NCBI GenBank assembly: GCA_029953675.1 | Contig: JAMWBK010000001.1 | Span: forward strand, 1,773,001 to 1,837,000 | DNA: 64,000 bases | Origin: Rhodosorus marinus | Lineage: Eukaryota; Rhodophyta; Stylonematophyceae; Stylonematales; Stylonemataceae | Direction: 5' to 3' | Shown here: in pieces, positions 44,899-57,570 of the stretch | Numbering within the stretch: the first letter of the stretch is position 1 | How the letters are laid out: each line of letters opens with the position of its first letter | Notes under the pieces: model-generated | What the model was told of the DNA's origin: nothing | The model's database searches: none | Seen by the model: only the letters and a program-made list of their open reading frames with translations | Program-made: the position numbers and the translations under genes

Positions 44899-45825
44899 TT
44901 AGTCCTTAAACAACAGCCCACATCTTCCCGTTGTTCTCCACCGCGCGCGAAGCTCTAGAAACATGGTGCCTCGACTGCAGAGTTTGCAAAGACCATCGCT
45001 CCGAGCACTAAGAGCTCGGTGGCAATATCTGCACCGCGAAACATCCGGCTGACGAACGTAGTAAAGCCGTGTTGTCACCAAAGAATCTATATGTCTGATA
45101 CGAACCTCAGAGATACTATCAATAAGCAAGTTTCAGGGCAGCTCGAGGTCCTCCTGAGAAGTTTCCTACCGCCTTCCATCGTCCAAGCAAACACACTGTC
45201 CCAGCTTGCTTAGCGACACCAAGCGTTCGCTCAGGAGGTTCTCTGATACCGTCACGTTTTGAGAGAGAAACTGCAAATATAATACTAATGTTTAAATGCT
45301 CTGAATGTATTATCCATGAACACGTTCAAGTCAGTCGAGGTTCTCAAGATGATGCACAGACTTTTCATGACCATGGCGCCTGTGAAGAGTAATGGGACAG
45401 TCCCACCTGAGGCAATAACATGCTAGATAGGATTTTGAAGCGCTCTTCAATGACTGTTGCTACTCAAGCAGAAGATATGACAAGGAAAGAACTGCAGCCA
45501 AAGAATTGCAACATCATCTAGGGCTGACTGGGTCCAGCAATATTCATAAATGACCTGGAATCGATTTTACCCGTTTGAGCCTTAGTTTCTGCACTGGCAT
45601 CGTGTGGGGCCTGCACACAAAGATGAGAAACTCTAGCATCAACGCCTGAAGAGAATCGTAACATCTATGAGCAGCGTGTGCAAGACCGTTTGATATTCTC
45701 CAGATTACGTCCAGGCACTGAATTGTCAAACCAAGAAAGCTATGGGACAGTCCCAAGTAAGATTGTCCCAGCGCAGCTCCAGCTGCGTTTGTAGGAGCTG
45801 AGAGTCGACGAGTTGAGAATGGCAT
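44899..45825 (-). CDS. Unrecognised gene with C-terminal zinc-ribbon
   Basis: The family is not recognised and the exon structure is incomplete. A first exon starting at 45825 (MPFSTRRLSAPTNAAG) contains a hydrophobic helical stretch. A middle segment near 45270-45160 reads FLSQNVTVSENLLSERLVSL, and the last exon ends at TAA 44899. The last exon holds two Cys pairs, CRYC and CKLC, 11 residues apart, a likely zinc ribbon, followed by a basic tail. A CG-GTAGGA donor near 45168 is plausible. It would be transcribed from just upstream of DPH6 on the same strand, 24 bases from the DPH6 start, so it could also be part of a longer leader. Confidence is limited. Confidence 0.4.
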
Positions 45826-45998
45826 TCTAGTGGAAGGCTACATGAGGAGCGCAGCGTGAAAGTTTAAACGCATCAGGGTTGACTGATTACTTCTAGGAGC
45901 ACTGCACTGATTTAGAAATGACTTTGGATGATCCAGAAGCGTTTGGTTGACGGCATCGTCGGTGCTTTTGGGAAGGCCTGTTGAGGAAAAACGCCGGA

Positions 45999-48900
45999 AT
46001 GAAAAAGGAAGTGTTGAATGATGAAAAGATGAATGGTGCTGTGGAGGACCTCGCAGCACCAATCAAGAACGCAGAAGACAAGGCAAAGCTTCTTCCGGCG
46101 TTTCTTCAGGTACACTGGATCCCGAACAGGATATTCATCTGTTCGAGAAATTGCAAGAGCTTTCTTGTAATGATCAGCGGGAGCGCACGAATTTTTCCCT
46201 TCGCTCATGTCAATTAATGCTGTCGCAGGTCCGAGGTCTTGTGAGACAGCACATCGACTCTTTCAACTACTTTATCAACGTCGAGATATGGAACATTGTC
46301 AAGGCTAACTCGAAGGTCAACAGCGATGCAGATGCCAATTTCCAGTTGGTTTACACAGATGTTCAAGTTGGGAGACCTAGCGTGGTATGTACACCGGAAC
46401 AGAACTCCGCCTCTAACCTCGGCTTTGGCTTCTTACCTTTAGATCGCGCTGACAATCACCTCTCTTCATTCTGGCTCATCACCTCTAAAACGACCTTATT
46501 TAGGAGGATGAGTTTCGTGCTGCTACTTCCGTAACGCCACAGAAATGTAGGGTACGCGACATCACTTATTCTGCCCCGATAACGGTGGATCTACAGTACA
46601 CTCTTGGGAAAGAAGTAGTCAAGCAGAACGGAATCCTCATCGGAAGACTTCCGATCATGCTCCGATGCTGCCGATGTCTACTCGCAGGCAAAAACGATCT
46701 TGAACTGGCGAAGCTAGGTATCAACTGGATCCGAAACATGACGATGGAGTTGCATCTAGTTAACTCCATCCCCCTTTGCACATCTGGTAACGTAGGAGAA
46801 TGTCCTCTTGACCCTGGTGGATATTTCATTGTCAAAGGAACGGAAAAAGTAGTTCTCACACAGGAGCAGCTTTCCAAGAACAGAATTATTGTCGAGCCAG
46901 ATAGCAAGGGTATGCTTTTTTTGTATTTGGACCCACCGCAGCATGCTACGGCTGCTGAATATGTTCTGTGGTTGTCTTCTTGTGCCTGGACTAGGATTGA
47001 TGAGCGCAACTGTACAGAGCTCTACACATGAGAGAAAATCGAGAACGAATATCATCATGAAGGCGGGGAAGATGTACCTCAAGCACAATACGATCGTTGA
47101 AGATATCCCTGTGGTCATCGTTTTCAAGGCAATGGGGATGGAGAGTGATCAGGAAATTATGCAGTTAATAGGTACGACTTTGGTGGACAGATTGGCGATA
47201 GCCTTTCTCCAAAAGCATTTGTGTTTTCTACACAGTGGACTTATTCCGCGGTCCCAGCTCACGCCCGTACATATTTGTTTTGTGTGTCAGGATCCGAGAG
47301 TGAATTTGTAGAAGCTTTTACGCGAAGCTTAGAAGAGGCGGCTAGCCTAAAAATTTTGACCCAGGAAGCGGCGCTAGCTTACGTCGGAGCAAGGTAATGA
47401 CGAGAACGAATTTAGCCACTGGTCGCCGTAGCTCAGAAAAATTATATTGATCAAGGCCTCTCTCTATGATACGGTAGGATGAGGATCACAAGGGATATGC
47501 CGCGGTCACTAAACCGGACAAACCTGGCGAGGGAGTTTCTAGCCCATACTGTCCTCGCCCATGTACCTGTTGTCGAGTACAATTTTCGAACCAAATGCGT
47601 GTACGTGGCACAGATGGTCCGTCGGATTCTTCTTGCACTAGGAGATTCTTCATGGGTCGACGATCGAGACTACTACGGAAACAAACGTTTGGAACTCGCG
47701 GGTCAGCTCATAGCACTTCTTTTTGAGGATCTGTTCAAGACGTTCAACACCGAAGTGAAAAAAAGAGCTACTCAAACGCTTTCCAAACCACATAGGGCGG
47801 CTCAGTTCAATATTATCAACGTAGGCCCTCACGTCCTTCAAATCTCAAATAACGGTGGAAAGCAGAACCTGTAAGCTAACATGAGAGTGCAATCTCTTCC
47901 TGCTCCATTCCTTTCATTACTGCGTCTCAGTTGTTTCCTGTAAGTATCATTACGAATGGGCTAGAAAGTTCCATATCAACGGGAAACTGGCATGTGGAGA
48001 GATTTAAGATGGATCGCGCGGGAGTGACGCAAGTACTGTCGCGGCTAAGCTTCATCTCCGCGCTCGGGATGATGACAAGAGTGAACTCACAGTTTGAGAA
48101 AACGAGAAAAGTATCGGGTCCAAGGTCCCTCCAACCGTCAACTTGGGGCATGCTCTGTCCTTCAGATACCCCGGAAGGTGAAGCTTGTGGCCTGGTATGG
48201 ATCCAGCTTACCAGTCATCCTATTCAGTCGTTCATATGACTGACATGGTAAGTGCCTTTGGTTTTTTTGGTGTCTTGGTGGTTTGCGGATCCAGGTGAAG
48301 AACTTGGCCCTCATGACGCACGTGACAACGGATGACGAAGCTGGACCGGTGGCGGAACTGCTGTATATACTGGGAACTGAGGATACGAGCGTAGTATCTG
48401 GAGATGAAATTAACGACAAGAGGAACTCTCTTGTGTACCTCAACGGCTTGCTCTTAGGCGTGCACTCCAACCCAGATGCTCTTACCAAGGCCGCGAGAAA
48501 GTTGCGCAGGAAGGGGTTGATTGGAGAATTTGTCTCGGTGTGCCAAATTGAGGGGCAGAACGCTATCTACGTCGCTTGCGATGGTGGAAGGGTATGTCGG
48601 CCTTTGATCATCGTAGAAAACGGAAGTCCAATGGTTACACAGACTCACCTGGACGAGCTCAAGGCGAAAACCCGGGTCTGGAGAGACTTTGTACAAGATG
48701 GCTTGATTGAGTATCTGGACGTCAATGAGGAAAACAACGCATTGATAGCTGTTGATGAGGAGAGCGTCCAAGAGGAGACCACACATATGGAAATTGCTCC
48801 TCTCACCATTCTCGGCGTATGTGCGGGCCTGATCCCGTTCCCAGACCACAACCAAAGTCCTCGGAATACGTACCAATGCGCCATGGGCAAGCAGGCTGTC

Positions 48901-50668
48901 GGCGCCATTGCTTATAACCAACACCGAAGGGTTGATACGCTGCTATACCTCCTGACCTATCCACAGCGGCCAATGGTAGAAACTCAGGTGCTCACCCTGG
49001 TTGGTGGTGACAGGCTTCCAGGTGGCCAGAATGCATCTCTAGCCGTCATGTCTTACTCTGGATATGACATTGAGGATGCTGTGGTACTGAACAAGGCCAG
49101 CCTTGACCGAGGATTTGGTCGCTGCTGTGTCATCAAGAAGTACACCACCAGCCTTAAAAGATACGGAAAAAACAACCTCAGGGACCGCCTTGCTCCCCTA
49201 TCAGCAACGGACAGACCTCCGGGGTCGAGGTATGAAGCTCTCGATGCCGATGGTATTGCCCCGCCGGGAGAGAAGTTGGTTCCGGGTTCTATCTTCGTCA
49301 ACAAGCAGGTGAGCTACACGAAACGAAGGTTGTGAACGAAACAATGCCTGAGTGGATGGTGCCGACGAAGATACAAGCTTTGCTAACCACTTTCGGAACT
49401 GGTACACATCCTTTCCGTCGGTACACGAAATGACCAAATATACTTCGACAGGTGCCATCTGATGCAGCGCTCACTGACGCAATGACAGGCAGTGTCACAG
49501 AGTATCGTGACGCTCCAGTAACCTACAAGGCACCAGTGGCTGGATATGTAGATAAGGTGGTCATCACGTCGAACGAGAACGAGGATTTCCTCATCAAGAC
49601 GATGGTTCGGGAGACTCGGCGGCCAGAAATTGGGGACAAGTTCTCCTCCCGTCACGGACAAAAAGGAGTTTGCGGTTTGATCGTCCCTCAGGAGGACATG
49701 CCGTTCAGTGATCAGGGCATCTGTCCTGATCTAATCATGAACCCGCATGGGTTTCCTAGTAGGATGACGGTCGGGAAGCTCATTGAATTTGTTACGGGCA
49801 AAGCTGCAGTTTTCGAGGGACGTTTTGGGAACGGAACGGCGTTCGCAGGTGATAAAATCGACGAATGTGCGAGAGCGCTGGTGAGAAAAAACCAGCCACG
49901 GCTCCTCTCCCTGCAGGGACTTACAGACGCAAGATCGGGCCTCACAACTAAATGGCTTTTGATGTGAATCCGCATCTGTTGTGCTTCGTCAGGTGAAAGC
50001 CGGTTATAGCTACACCGGCAAGGATTTTTTCTATAGCGGGATGACTGGTGAGCCGCTGCGTGGATACGTTTTCGCTGGTCCGATTTTTTATCAAAAGCTC
50101 AAGCACATGGTTAAGGATAAGATGCACGCAAGATCCAGAGGGCCAAGAGCGCTGCTGACAAGACAGCCAACGGAGGGTCGCTCCAGAGGTAGGCCCGGAT
50201 TTTCGCAGGGAACGAAATGCTGTGTTGACGTTGTTTTGACAAGGACCTTCCGCCTTCCGTTGCCAAAAATTGACAAGCAGATGGCGGACTACGTCTCGGA
50301 GAAATGGAAAGGGACTGTCTCATCGGCTATGGGGCGTCCATGTTGCTCATGGAGCGTTTGGTACATAGCAGTGATGCGTTTACTATTTACGTGTGCCAGA
50401 AATGTGGTCTCATAGGTTACAAGGGCTGGTGCCAACATTGCAAGAGCGGGGTAGAGGTAATTATGGAAGATATCTCGGTTGACTACTAGCTCTTACTAGA
50501 AGCAGTACAAGACTAACCAGGCCGGACCTTTTTCCCTCCGGTTTGGGCCTGTTGCCTAATGTGTTTTGCAAGGTTGCACCTCTTCGCATACCATACGCTT
50601 GCAAGCTGCTCTTCCAGGAACTGCTTGCGATGAATGTCGTGCCTCGTTTGACACTTACAGACCCTTAA
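45999..50668 (+). CDS. POLR3B: RNA polymerase III second-largest subunit RPC2
   Basis: RPC2 forms half of the Pol III active centre, which makes tRNAs and 5S rRNA. Thirteen exons join in perfect phase: 45999-46109, 46229-46384, 46504-46717, 46796-46909, 46995-47171, 47291-47393, 47478-47870, 47945-48194, 48295-49308, 49452-49880, 49993-50188, 50281-50456 and 50573-50668. The 1142-residue product is close to the human length (1133). Pol III-type blocks include [70 protein letters not shown], the metal/catalytic [43 protein letters not shown] and the final zinc site with [16 protein letters not shown]. The stop TAA overlaps the stop of the opposite-strand phosphatase gene. Confidence 0.97.
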
Positions 50669-53416
50669 GGGGCGCAAGCGGAATGGATCGTGTCGATGCT
50701 TGGAGTGGCCACAGTTCTGTGATACACCACGTACTTATAAGCATCTACAACCTCCAATCCCTTGTACAGCACCAAATACGTCATCACCGCCGACGGCGCC
50801 CTGCCCATTCCCGCTGTACAGTGAACGTACGTAACCTTTCCCTGTCCTAAAACCCTTTCTAAGTTGGCAGCTGCGTTTCTGCCTTGGTCGATAAAGCTCT
50901 GCGGATCGTTGTCCCGGATCGGATATCTCACATGCTCGATACCGCTTCGACGATAGCAGTCCTAGGATTAATGGGCGCGAACACAGGCGATTTCAAGACG
51001 TTCCATTGTCAATAGACTGCCCTTGCGAAAGCAACCCCGCTTGTAGAGATTCTTTTGTTTGTGGTTTTAGGAGCTTGGGGTGCTGACCTCAATCAATTGT
51101 AAATTTACTTTCCTCTTGCTAATGTCGTCGTCAGTTTGCAAGTTGAGCACCGCGCCTACTCCAAGCTTTTTCAGCTCGTCCACATCGAGTCTGCTTTGTA
51201 CATACGAACCGATAACAATGTCTGGAGTTCTCTCACCCATTGGGACAATGTCGAAGTTCAACCCGGGAACGAAGTTTGCATCTACAACCTAGTGGTTCGT
51301 AAGAGAGTAACACAAAAACTGTTTCAAAAATGCCGGTCTGGGTGGTCCAGTGCTGCAACAAACCAAGACTAGAATGTCGGCAACGGCTTACCTCCACTAC
51401 GCCGTTAATCATTCGGCCGTCCGAGCGATCTGGAAATCTTTGCATTCTGTTTGGCTCATTCTCGACAAGGTAGGTACCCTCTAAATCAACCGCTAAATAT
51501 CTATAGTACACGTCACTTGCTGCAGCGTTGGAGTCTATCGGGAAGGTTGTTTCCCAGCATAGACCGCGACTTCCTAAACGCCAGAAATGAATTCGTCCGT
51601 GAGGCACAAGGAACCGTGTGTCGACAATCTTCGAGTTCGTTTCAACCGAAAGGAAAAAGCAGGCTTTGGCTTTACAGCTTACCAGTAACAAGCTCCCGTT
51701 CAGGACCAAGCTCCATTGGCCTTGGATTGTTCCAATCCCAGTTCTGAAGAGACGGATGTCCGCCAACAACACACATTCGCATGCCGCTGTCAAGCTTGTG
51801 ATACATTACGAGGCGCACTGCAGACTCATTGAAGCTATGCCACAGCAAACTCACGCCATCCGCATCCTCCTAAACCATTGAAGAAAGCACAGAACCAACT
51901 CCCATATTCAGTGCATAGGTCCCATAAACATATTCGCGTAACTATGTGCCCTCAGAACACTATTCACGCCATCAGCACGTTCCCGCTGAATCCTTCAGAA
52001 ATCTCTCTAAGCCTTTCTACCACCCATGACAGACAAGCGCAACAAGGCACTGGCGAGAGTCTGTTCTGAATGCGCTCAGGCTCTCGAGCCTAAAAAACCC
52101 AAAGACCTGTCTTGCAAGTTCATCGTGCGGTTGAAAAAGAAAGCCGCCGGCACATGCGTGCGTGCGAAGCGGACCTTCATCTCGCTGACGATGCTATCAT
52201 CCTCAATGCTTTGACGCTTTCGAGGTCCATTGTATCTCCAATCAACAGCCGACGCTCCTTCATCGCCGCAGCTGAAAATGAACGAGATTTCGTGGCACCG
52301 TTCTTCAAGGTTTGAGGTGACGTCATCGTACTCAGCACACCACCATCGCTTGAAAGCTCGAGTCCATTTTGCTTCCGTGCACCAAATACAGCGCTCGAGT
52401 GGAATGCGCTTATGCAAGTTTTCGGGCACCGCCTGCGCAGATTCGACTCTACAGGTCGGTCTCTGGATGCCGCAATTTTTGCCCACGAGCTGTACCCCAA
52501 TGCCGATTCGAGCTCTCTCTCCATCTCACTCTCATCCAATCTACAATCTACAGAGGAAGTTGGGGGATTGAAGATGTTCTTACATTTGTCTTGGAGAGGT
52601 CGCCATTCCGGTTCGGATCCTTCTCCCATTGATACTGTCCGTCTTGGTCTTTGTAAGCAAATTTGTATTGGAAAGGTGTAGTAGACCTCTCAAACGATAC
52701 CTACAGAGACGAGCAATGAATTAGTTGTGATGCCCATCTTTCCGAGCAGAGGCTTGGATCCTTGAAGCGGGAATCTGTCGCTTGGCATGCAGAGGAGGCT
52801 CCTCGGAAAACGAATTCTTGCATCTGCTCTGCCCCACCTCTGTCTGCCAAACGTTATTCTTAACCTGATAAAGCGATTTGGATTTTGAGAGGTCCCACGA
52901 GCCCAGTTCTGGAGGAGATCCGACGAGATGGACTTGCGATGGTGATGCGTTGCGGACAAGCAGCTGAAAACTGGTGTGAATGGAAGTATCATCAACGACT
53001 GCCTCACGGTCGGTCACTTTCCGCAGATTGTCCTCACTAAGTTTGATGTTGTCACCTGACGGGAACCATTCCTCTTTCGCTTTCCCCGCCACTTTGACGG
53101 CGTATTTGTACTCAATATGCTTTGACGAGACCGGCAACAGCGGGGTGGACCACAAACCCTTAGAATCATCAACCTTTTCCATCGCGACGCCATGATCCAG
53201 TTCCCAAAATCCCAGGTCTTCGCTGCTCCCGACCAATGTCACCTTCTGCGTAACCCAAAATCGAAGCAATCGGAGAAAAAATCACAAAAAAGGGGTTTCA
53301 TCAGAATCGAAAAATACCAAGCCCTGTTTCAGTACGGAGGCACTCACTTCAATCCCATCCGTCTTGAAGTCCCTCACAAATCTAACTACAGGTGGTTCGC
53401 TGCTGCCACCCATCAT
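50665..53416 (-). CDS. CBM20 repeat protein with dual-specificity phosphatase domain (laforin-like)
   Basis: This gene probably encodes a glucan phosphatase acting on storage starch. Exons 53348-53416, 52838-53242 and 52584-52700 encode two starch-binding CBM20 domains ([32 protein letters not shown]). A linker of uncertain splicing follows (about 52549-52160). Exons 51683-51869 and 51392-51573 carry a third CBM20-like domain ([23 protein letters not shown]). Exons 51088-51288 and 50665-50961 hold the phosphatase: [13 protein letters not shown], then the catalytic C-x5-R loop [10 protein letters not shown]. Laforin (CBM20 plus phosphatase) is known from animals and red algae; three CBM20 copies would be unusual. 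The locus may instead be two adjacent genes, because no ATG is seen at the start of the third CBM20. The stop interlocks with that of RPC2. Confidence 0.75.
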
Positions 53417-55864
53417 CCATTCAGACAAATTAAACTTCCACATCTCATTCCTTCCTCCCTACAAACCCTAGACTCCTCAAATTAACACAGAAATCCCCTC
53501 AACCAAAAAAAAACAGATGTCACTCTCCTTTCCATATCCCTTACTTCAAAATACCACCAAACCTGCTATCAAACCTCCCCCCAAAACCCCAATATGTCCA
53601 TACGGACCCACAACAGTCCACCAACCTCCCCCCGTCCCCCCACACCCCACACCCTACACGCTCTCCCCCCAGCTCACTCTCTCGATATAAACCCTTCCCC
53701 GAAAACCCAATTTTCCACTGAGATCTTCATTTTCCCATCAGAAACCCTTTAATAGATAACAACAATGACTTTCCCCCATTCTTCCCAACAAACCAGAAAA
53801 AAATAAATAAAAAAAGCTTGACATTTCATCCCCCCACCCCGCCCCCCTTTTCCCTCTCCTCTTTTCTAACACCTATCAAGAAATTCTATGAAAACAAACA
53901 AATCCCGAAAATTAATACCCACTCTATCCCCCCTCCGCAACCCAAAAAGTTAAGTTCACACCTCCAATTCGGGGAAAAGACGTCGCTTTTTTCCTCCATA
54001 ATATATTTATTCTAATTTACAATTGCTAAACTGCCCAATTTCCATTGCTCTGATGCTGTTAAATGTAAATAAGTTTTAGGTGTATTCGAAATAGTTTTTA
54101 TTTTTCTGGTTTCCCGATGTCAGTCAACGTTTTTTTTCCGTCCAATCACCGTCGCGATCTCGATCGTCCTCTCTTCTGGGAAATATGTAATAATAGTTAT
54201 TTGTGAGCATGTTTACCTTTTTTAGTAGACTTGATTGGTTTTAGTTCTACCAATCATGTCAGTCTAGAGGAAGAAGGAGCTTTCTTTTTGAACTTACGAT
54301 TTTCTTGTACGCTCACGACAGAAATCGTTTAAACGATACATCGAGATTTTTTCATCGAAAACTCATCCGAATTTTTAATCCCTCCATCGTCATAAATTTA
54401 CCCATTTTTTCTTCTCCGCTACTCCAAAAAGTTTTGATCATACTATCAAAATATGAATAATTGCGTAGACGAGAAGACAAAAAAAGGTCCGTCGACACGC
54501 CCAAAACAAAAAAAAATTTCCATTGCAGAACATCGTATTCATCAAAAAATCATGGCCGAGATTATACTAATTGGAGAAATAAAATGCAATCAAAAATTTT
54601 TTATCATATATGATTGGGTTAAATTTTACCCAATCAAGATTGGAAATGGTGGCTTATGGTGATGTTGTTGAATGGAGACTTCGCAATAGTAGTGAGTTGA
54701 GGCGGTTGGTATGGGGGGCCCCCTCCATTCGATACCATTCGATGGTCGGATGTTCTTCATTGGGAGGCGAGCATCCACGTGGATAGACAGTGGGATTTTA
54801 CTGCTTTTTGTTTTTTTGAGGGAGTTGGTTGGTTGATTTGATTCACTGCTCTTGTCTGTGCGGCGTAGATAGAAAATCGTTTTTTGTATAGAAGAGCCTC
54901 GTTGGAATGGGCTGGCTTCCTTACCAAACTCGCACAAGTTCTTCGCGCAAGCTCTATGATTTCATGAATGTAGTAGCAGTTTGCGATGATGTCTAGATTA
55001 GATTATTTGTCGCGCCCGACAGGACGCTTTTCACCAAGGGTTTGAGGAAGCATTGTTTTGCATTGGAAGCAGTGCGATTAACCTCGCAGAGATAGGTTTT
55101 CATTTAGGTCTCCCGCCCGCCCCGCCCCCGGATGGATGGCATAGAAACGCTAAAGCCATGCGGTAGACCATGCTTGTTAGGAAGTTTGTTTCTGTTGTCA
55201 TTCTCGCTCGCTGGACAAGAAAAGTATGGTCAGCGCTGGTGATTCTCAGGATCTAGCGCAAGCCACTGGTTGTGCACGCGGCGCACAGGTTACGTTCAGC
55301 TTCAGCCAGGACATGACGACTAAGATTGTCTTGCTTCTGAGAAGATTTGCATGATTCTGTGTCCATGCCTCTGCCAGCCTCTGCCAGCCTCGTCCTGAGA
55401 GCTTGTCCTAGGTAGCCGGCGCTGGAGCAGATGGATTGAATCTCCCGGAGGAGCAAAATGTGCGGGCTTCCTCGAATACCAAAAAATGTTACCGATGAGG
55501 GATCTGGTGAATCCTGCTGACGACGTTGCCTACAAAGAGCACGTAGGCTGGTCCCAGCCGGTACCGGCTATGGAGCTTATGCCACAGTCGTCTTAATCAG
55601 AAGATTGCGATGCCAGGAGACGCTTTCGTCGTAAAAGACGTTGGATATTTGGGCATTTCGTTCCTGGCAAAGACTTCCGTTTCCCCTTCTCGTTCTTTTA
55701 CTTTCCGGCCAAAAAGCTTGTTTTCTTCATATCAGCGCGATCCTAGCTGTTCATAGCTCCTGTTTGCTTCCGCCGTTTCGCTTCAGTCTTTTTTTTTTCT
55801 TTTTCTCGCTTTTCCAGTGTCAGTGTGATAATACAATAACAGGTACCCGCTTCCCTCGAGAGGG
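53417..55864. other. AT-rich intergenic region
   Basis: This is one of the largest gene-free stretches. 53420-54500 is AT-rich with C-rich patches and short homopolymers. 55250-55460 contains a frame with no recognised motif and a direct CTCTGCCAGC duplication near 55370-55390. No coding or RNA gene is supported. Confidence 0.55.
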
Positions 55865-56943
55865 TTACTCTATTCGCTTCCATATGTAGATCTGGCCAAC
55901 TTCACCACGTTCAATTTTCAGCTCGTAATCGAGATATGTGACCTCCAAGCTGCGGAAAGCACCAAGAGCTTTCCAGCCTGACTCTGCTTGAAACCTAATC
56001 GATTCACAGATATAAGGTAGCGATCAGTAACGCATGACCTCTTTCTGGTGCCCAATTCTATGGACCCCGATATCTGACTTACCGAAGGAACCACAGCTTT
56101 AGCGCATCTGGCATCCAGGACAGTCTGTTATTACTGAGCCATTTGTATCGACCGTCGATTAATGCATCCCCTTTCAGGGCTCCTCCGAAATAGCTCACTT
56201 TTTCAACCAAATAGCTCCTAAAGTCTTCCGGTTCGATCACCTGTACGGTAGCAAATTGGACACAGCAGGCAAACGGCAAGACGCGGAAGTAAAACCGTCC
56301 AATGCCCCGTCACGGATCACGCGCGAGGGAATTCTATAGATACCTGCTCCAGATCCAAGCTCTTGCCAACAGGTAGCAGAGAATGGATACCACTAATTCC
56401 CTTCTGGAAGCGAGTGAGAGATGAAGAGGTAAACAACAGCTTCCATCGGCCAACCAAAAAGCTGCTGTCCTCCGCTGAGGGTTCGGGGTTCTCATCCTCG
56501 AGGTCACAGACGAGATCATCAATAATGTCGTCCTGATCATCCGTCACGACGACACTGCCGTATCCCTTCTCGAGACCTGCAGCAACCACATAAATCCCAT
56601 CAAGTAAGCATTTTCAAGCGATATTCAGTGCTCAACACCTCAAGCATGCAAACTACTTTCTATCTCCACCCACCTTTTAGCGAAACCAAAACCTTCTCCT
56701 TCAACATCGAAGACCCCTTCGCCTTGCTCGCATTCATGACAACTCTCCGACAGTAGTGTTCCATAACACTTCAAACAAAAAAAATTCCCAGCAGATCCAT
56801 CAGAAAACCAAGAAAACCAATCAAGCAAAACCCGATCCAGAAAAAGTATGCACGAACTCAAGCGGGAACAGACATCCAAACGCTTACCTACTCCCATTCT
56901 TCAGCCTAGTCACCCACACTGAATTTATAAACGCTCCTTCCAT
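55865..56943 (-). CDS. Plastid fibrillin / PAP family protein
   Basis: Fibrillins coat plastoglobules and thylakoids and bind lipids. Five exons join in phase: 56888-56943, 56674-56768, 56344-56576, 56083-56240 and 55865-55994 (TAA), for 223 residues. The family core is LVGRWKLLFTSSSLTRFQ, followed by SLDLEQ and VIEPEDF. The C-terminus carries the conserved LEVTYLDYELKIERGEVGQI, the usual LD-x-YLD-x-x-LRI-x-RG signature. The N-terminal 45 residues lack a classical transit peptide but are Lys- and Ser-rich after residue 25. The first exon encodes only 18 complete codons. The exact ligand is unknown; the family assignment is firm. Confidence 0.88.
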
Positions 56944-57076
56944 TATACTCTAGATCTTTCCAAGCTAAATCGTCTACCTCCTCAAATAACGTAAGAGATA
57001 TGTAGACTCCAACTACACCTTCCCAAATCGAAGCCCAATCCAACTTCCCCGTCACTAAGCATGGCTTCATCGTTAA

Positions 57077-57570
57077 ATGTTCGGTACAACCCTTGTCCCG
57101 CGCGGCAAGTGTGGGACAGTGTCGTTGATCCACTGGACGATGTTCCTGAATGAAACGGATGAACTGAACGTTAAAGTATGAGCATAGAGAAGCTGTGTAT
57201 TAGCGACTGGTTTGCAGAGATATCCTCTTTATCCATTAGAAGCACCCATTTTATCTCTCCGGGGAATCTTTGTTTTTGGCCATGGGATAGAGATGTCAGA
57301 TTGATTGGACCAGGCAGTAATGAGATGTAGGATGCGGGAACATATCTAAAGCGGATCCAAATTCGCTTCGAGAGGAGGTTGAAATCACTCGATAACTTCA
57401 ATGAGCAGCCGCTGGTTCGCGTGAAGTTCGATCATGTTCATTTTTGCATTGATGTGTGCGTACAAAATTACGTCATTATCTGCTCGCCGTGCCCCTCTTT
57501 GCAGGATGCGATGCATTCCCCGAATATGTTCATGTTTCAGCTCATAAAGGACCCCGCCCTTCCTAACTAA
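57077..57570 (+). CDS. Unrecognised plus-strand gene, structure uncertain
   Basis: Three coding-like segments are seen but I do not recognise the product. The first, 57077-57175, starts MFGTTLVPRGKCGTVSLI and ends at a GTATGAG donor. The second begins after a TTTGCAG site near 57221. The third, about 57330-57570, reads YLKRIQIRFERRLKSLD and FDHVHFCIDVCVQNYVIIC and ends PALPN at TAA. The second and third share a frame but are separated by an in-frame TAG; a 36-nt intron (57294-57329) would remove it. Its 3' end converges with UBE2T. Confidence 0.4.

Noticed and set aside
48454-48924. Minus-strand frame of 156 codons
   Set aside because: It is antisense to the large conserved RPC2 exon and carries no domain.
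52433-52452. Fourth candidate 20-nt intron in the CBM20 gene linker
   Set aside because: A 49-nt GT-AG intron through the same area also keeps frame with the upstream exon, so the short one is not required.
20686-57330. Reassignment of TAG to an amino acid
   Set aside because: TAG properly terminates the MMAB, Kish and SQS1-like genes at their expected ends, so the in-frame TAG cases are better explained by chance or splicing.
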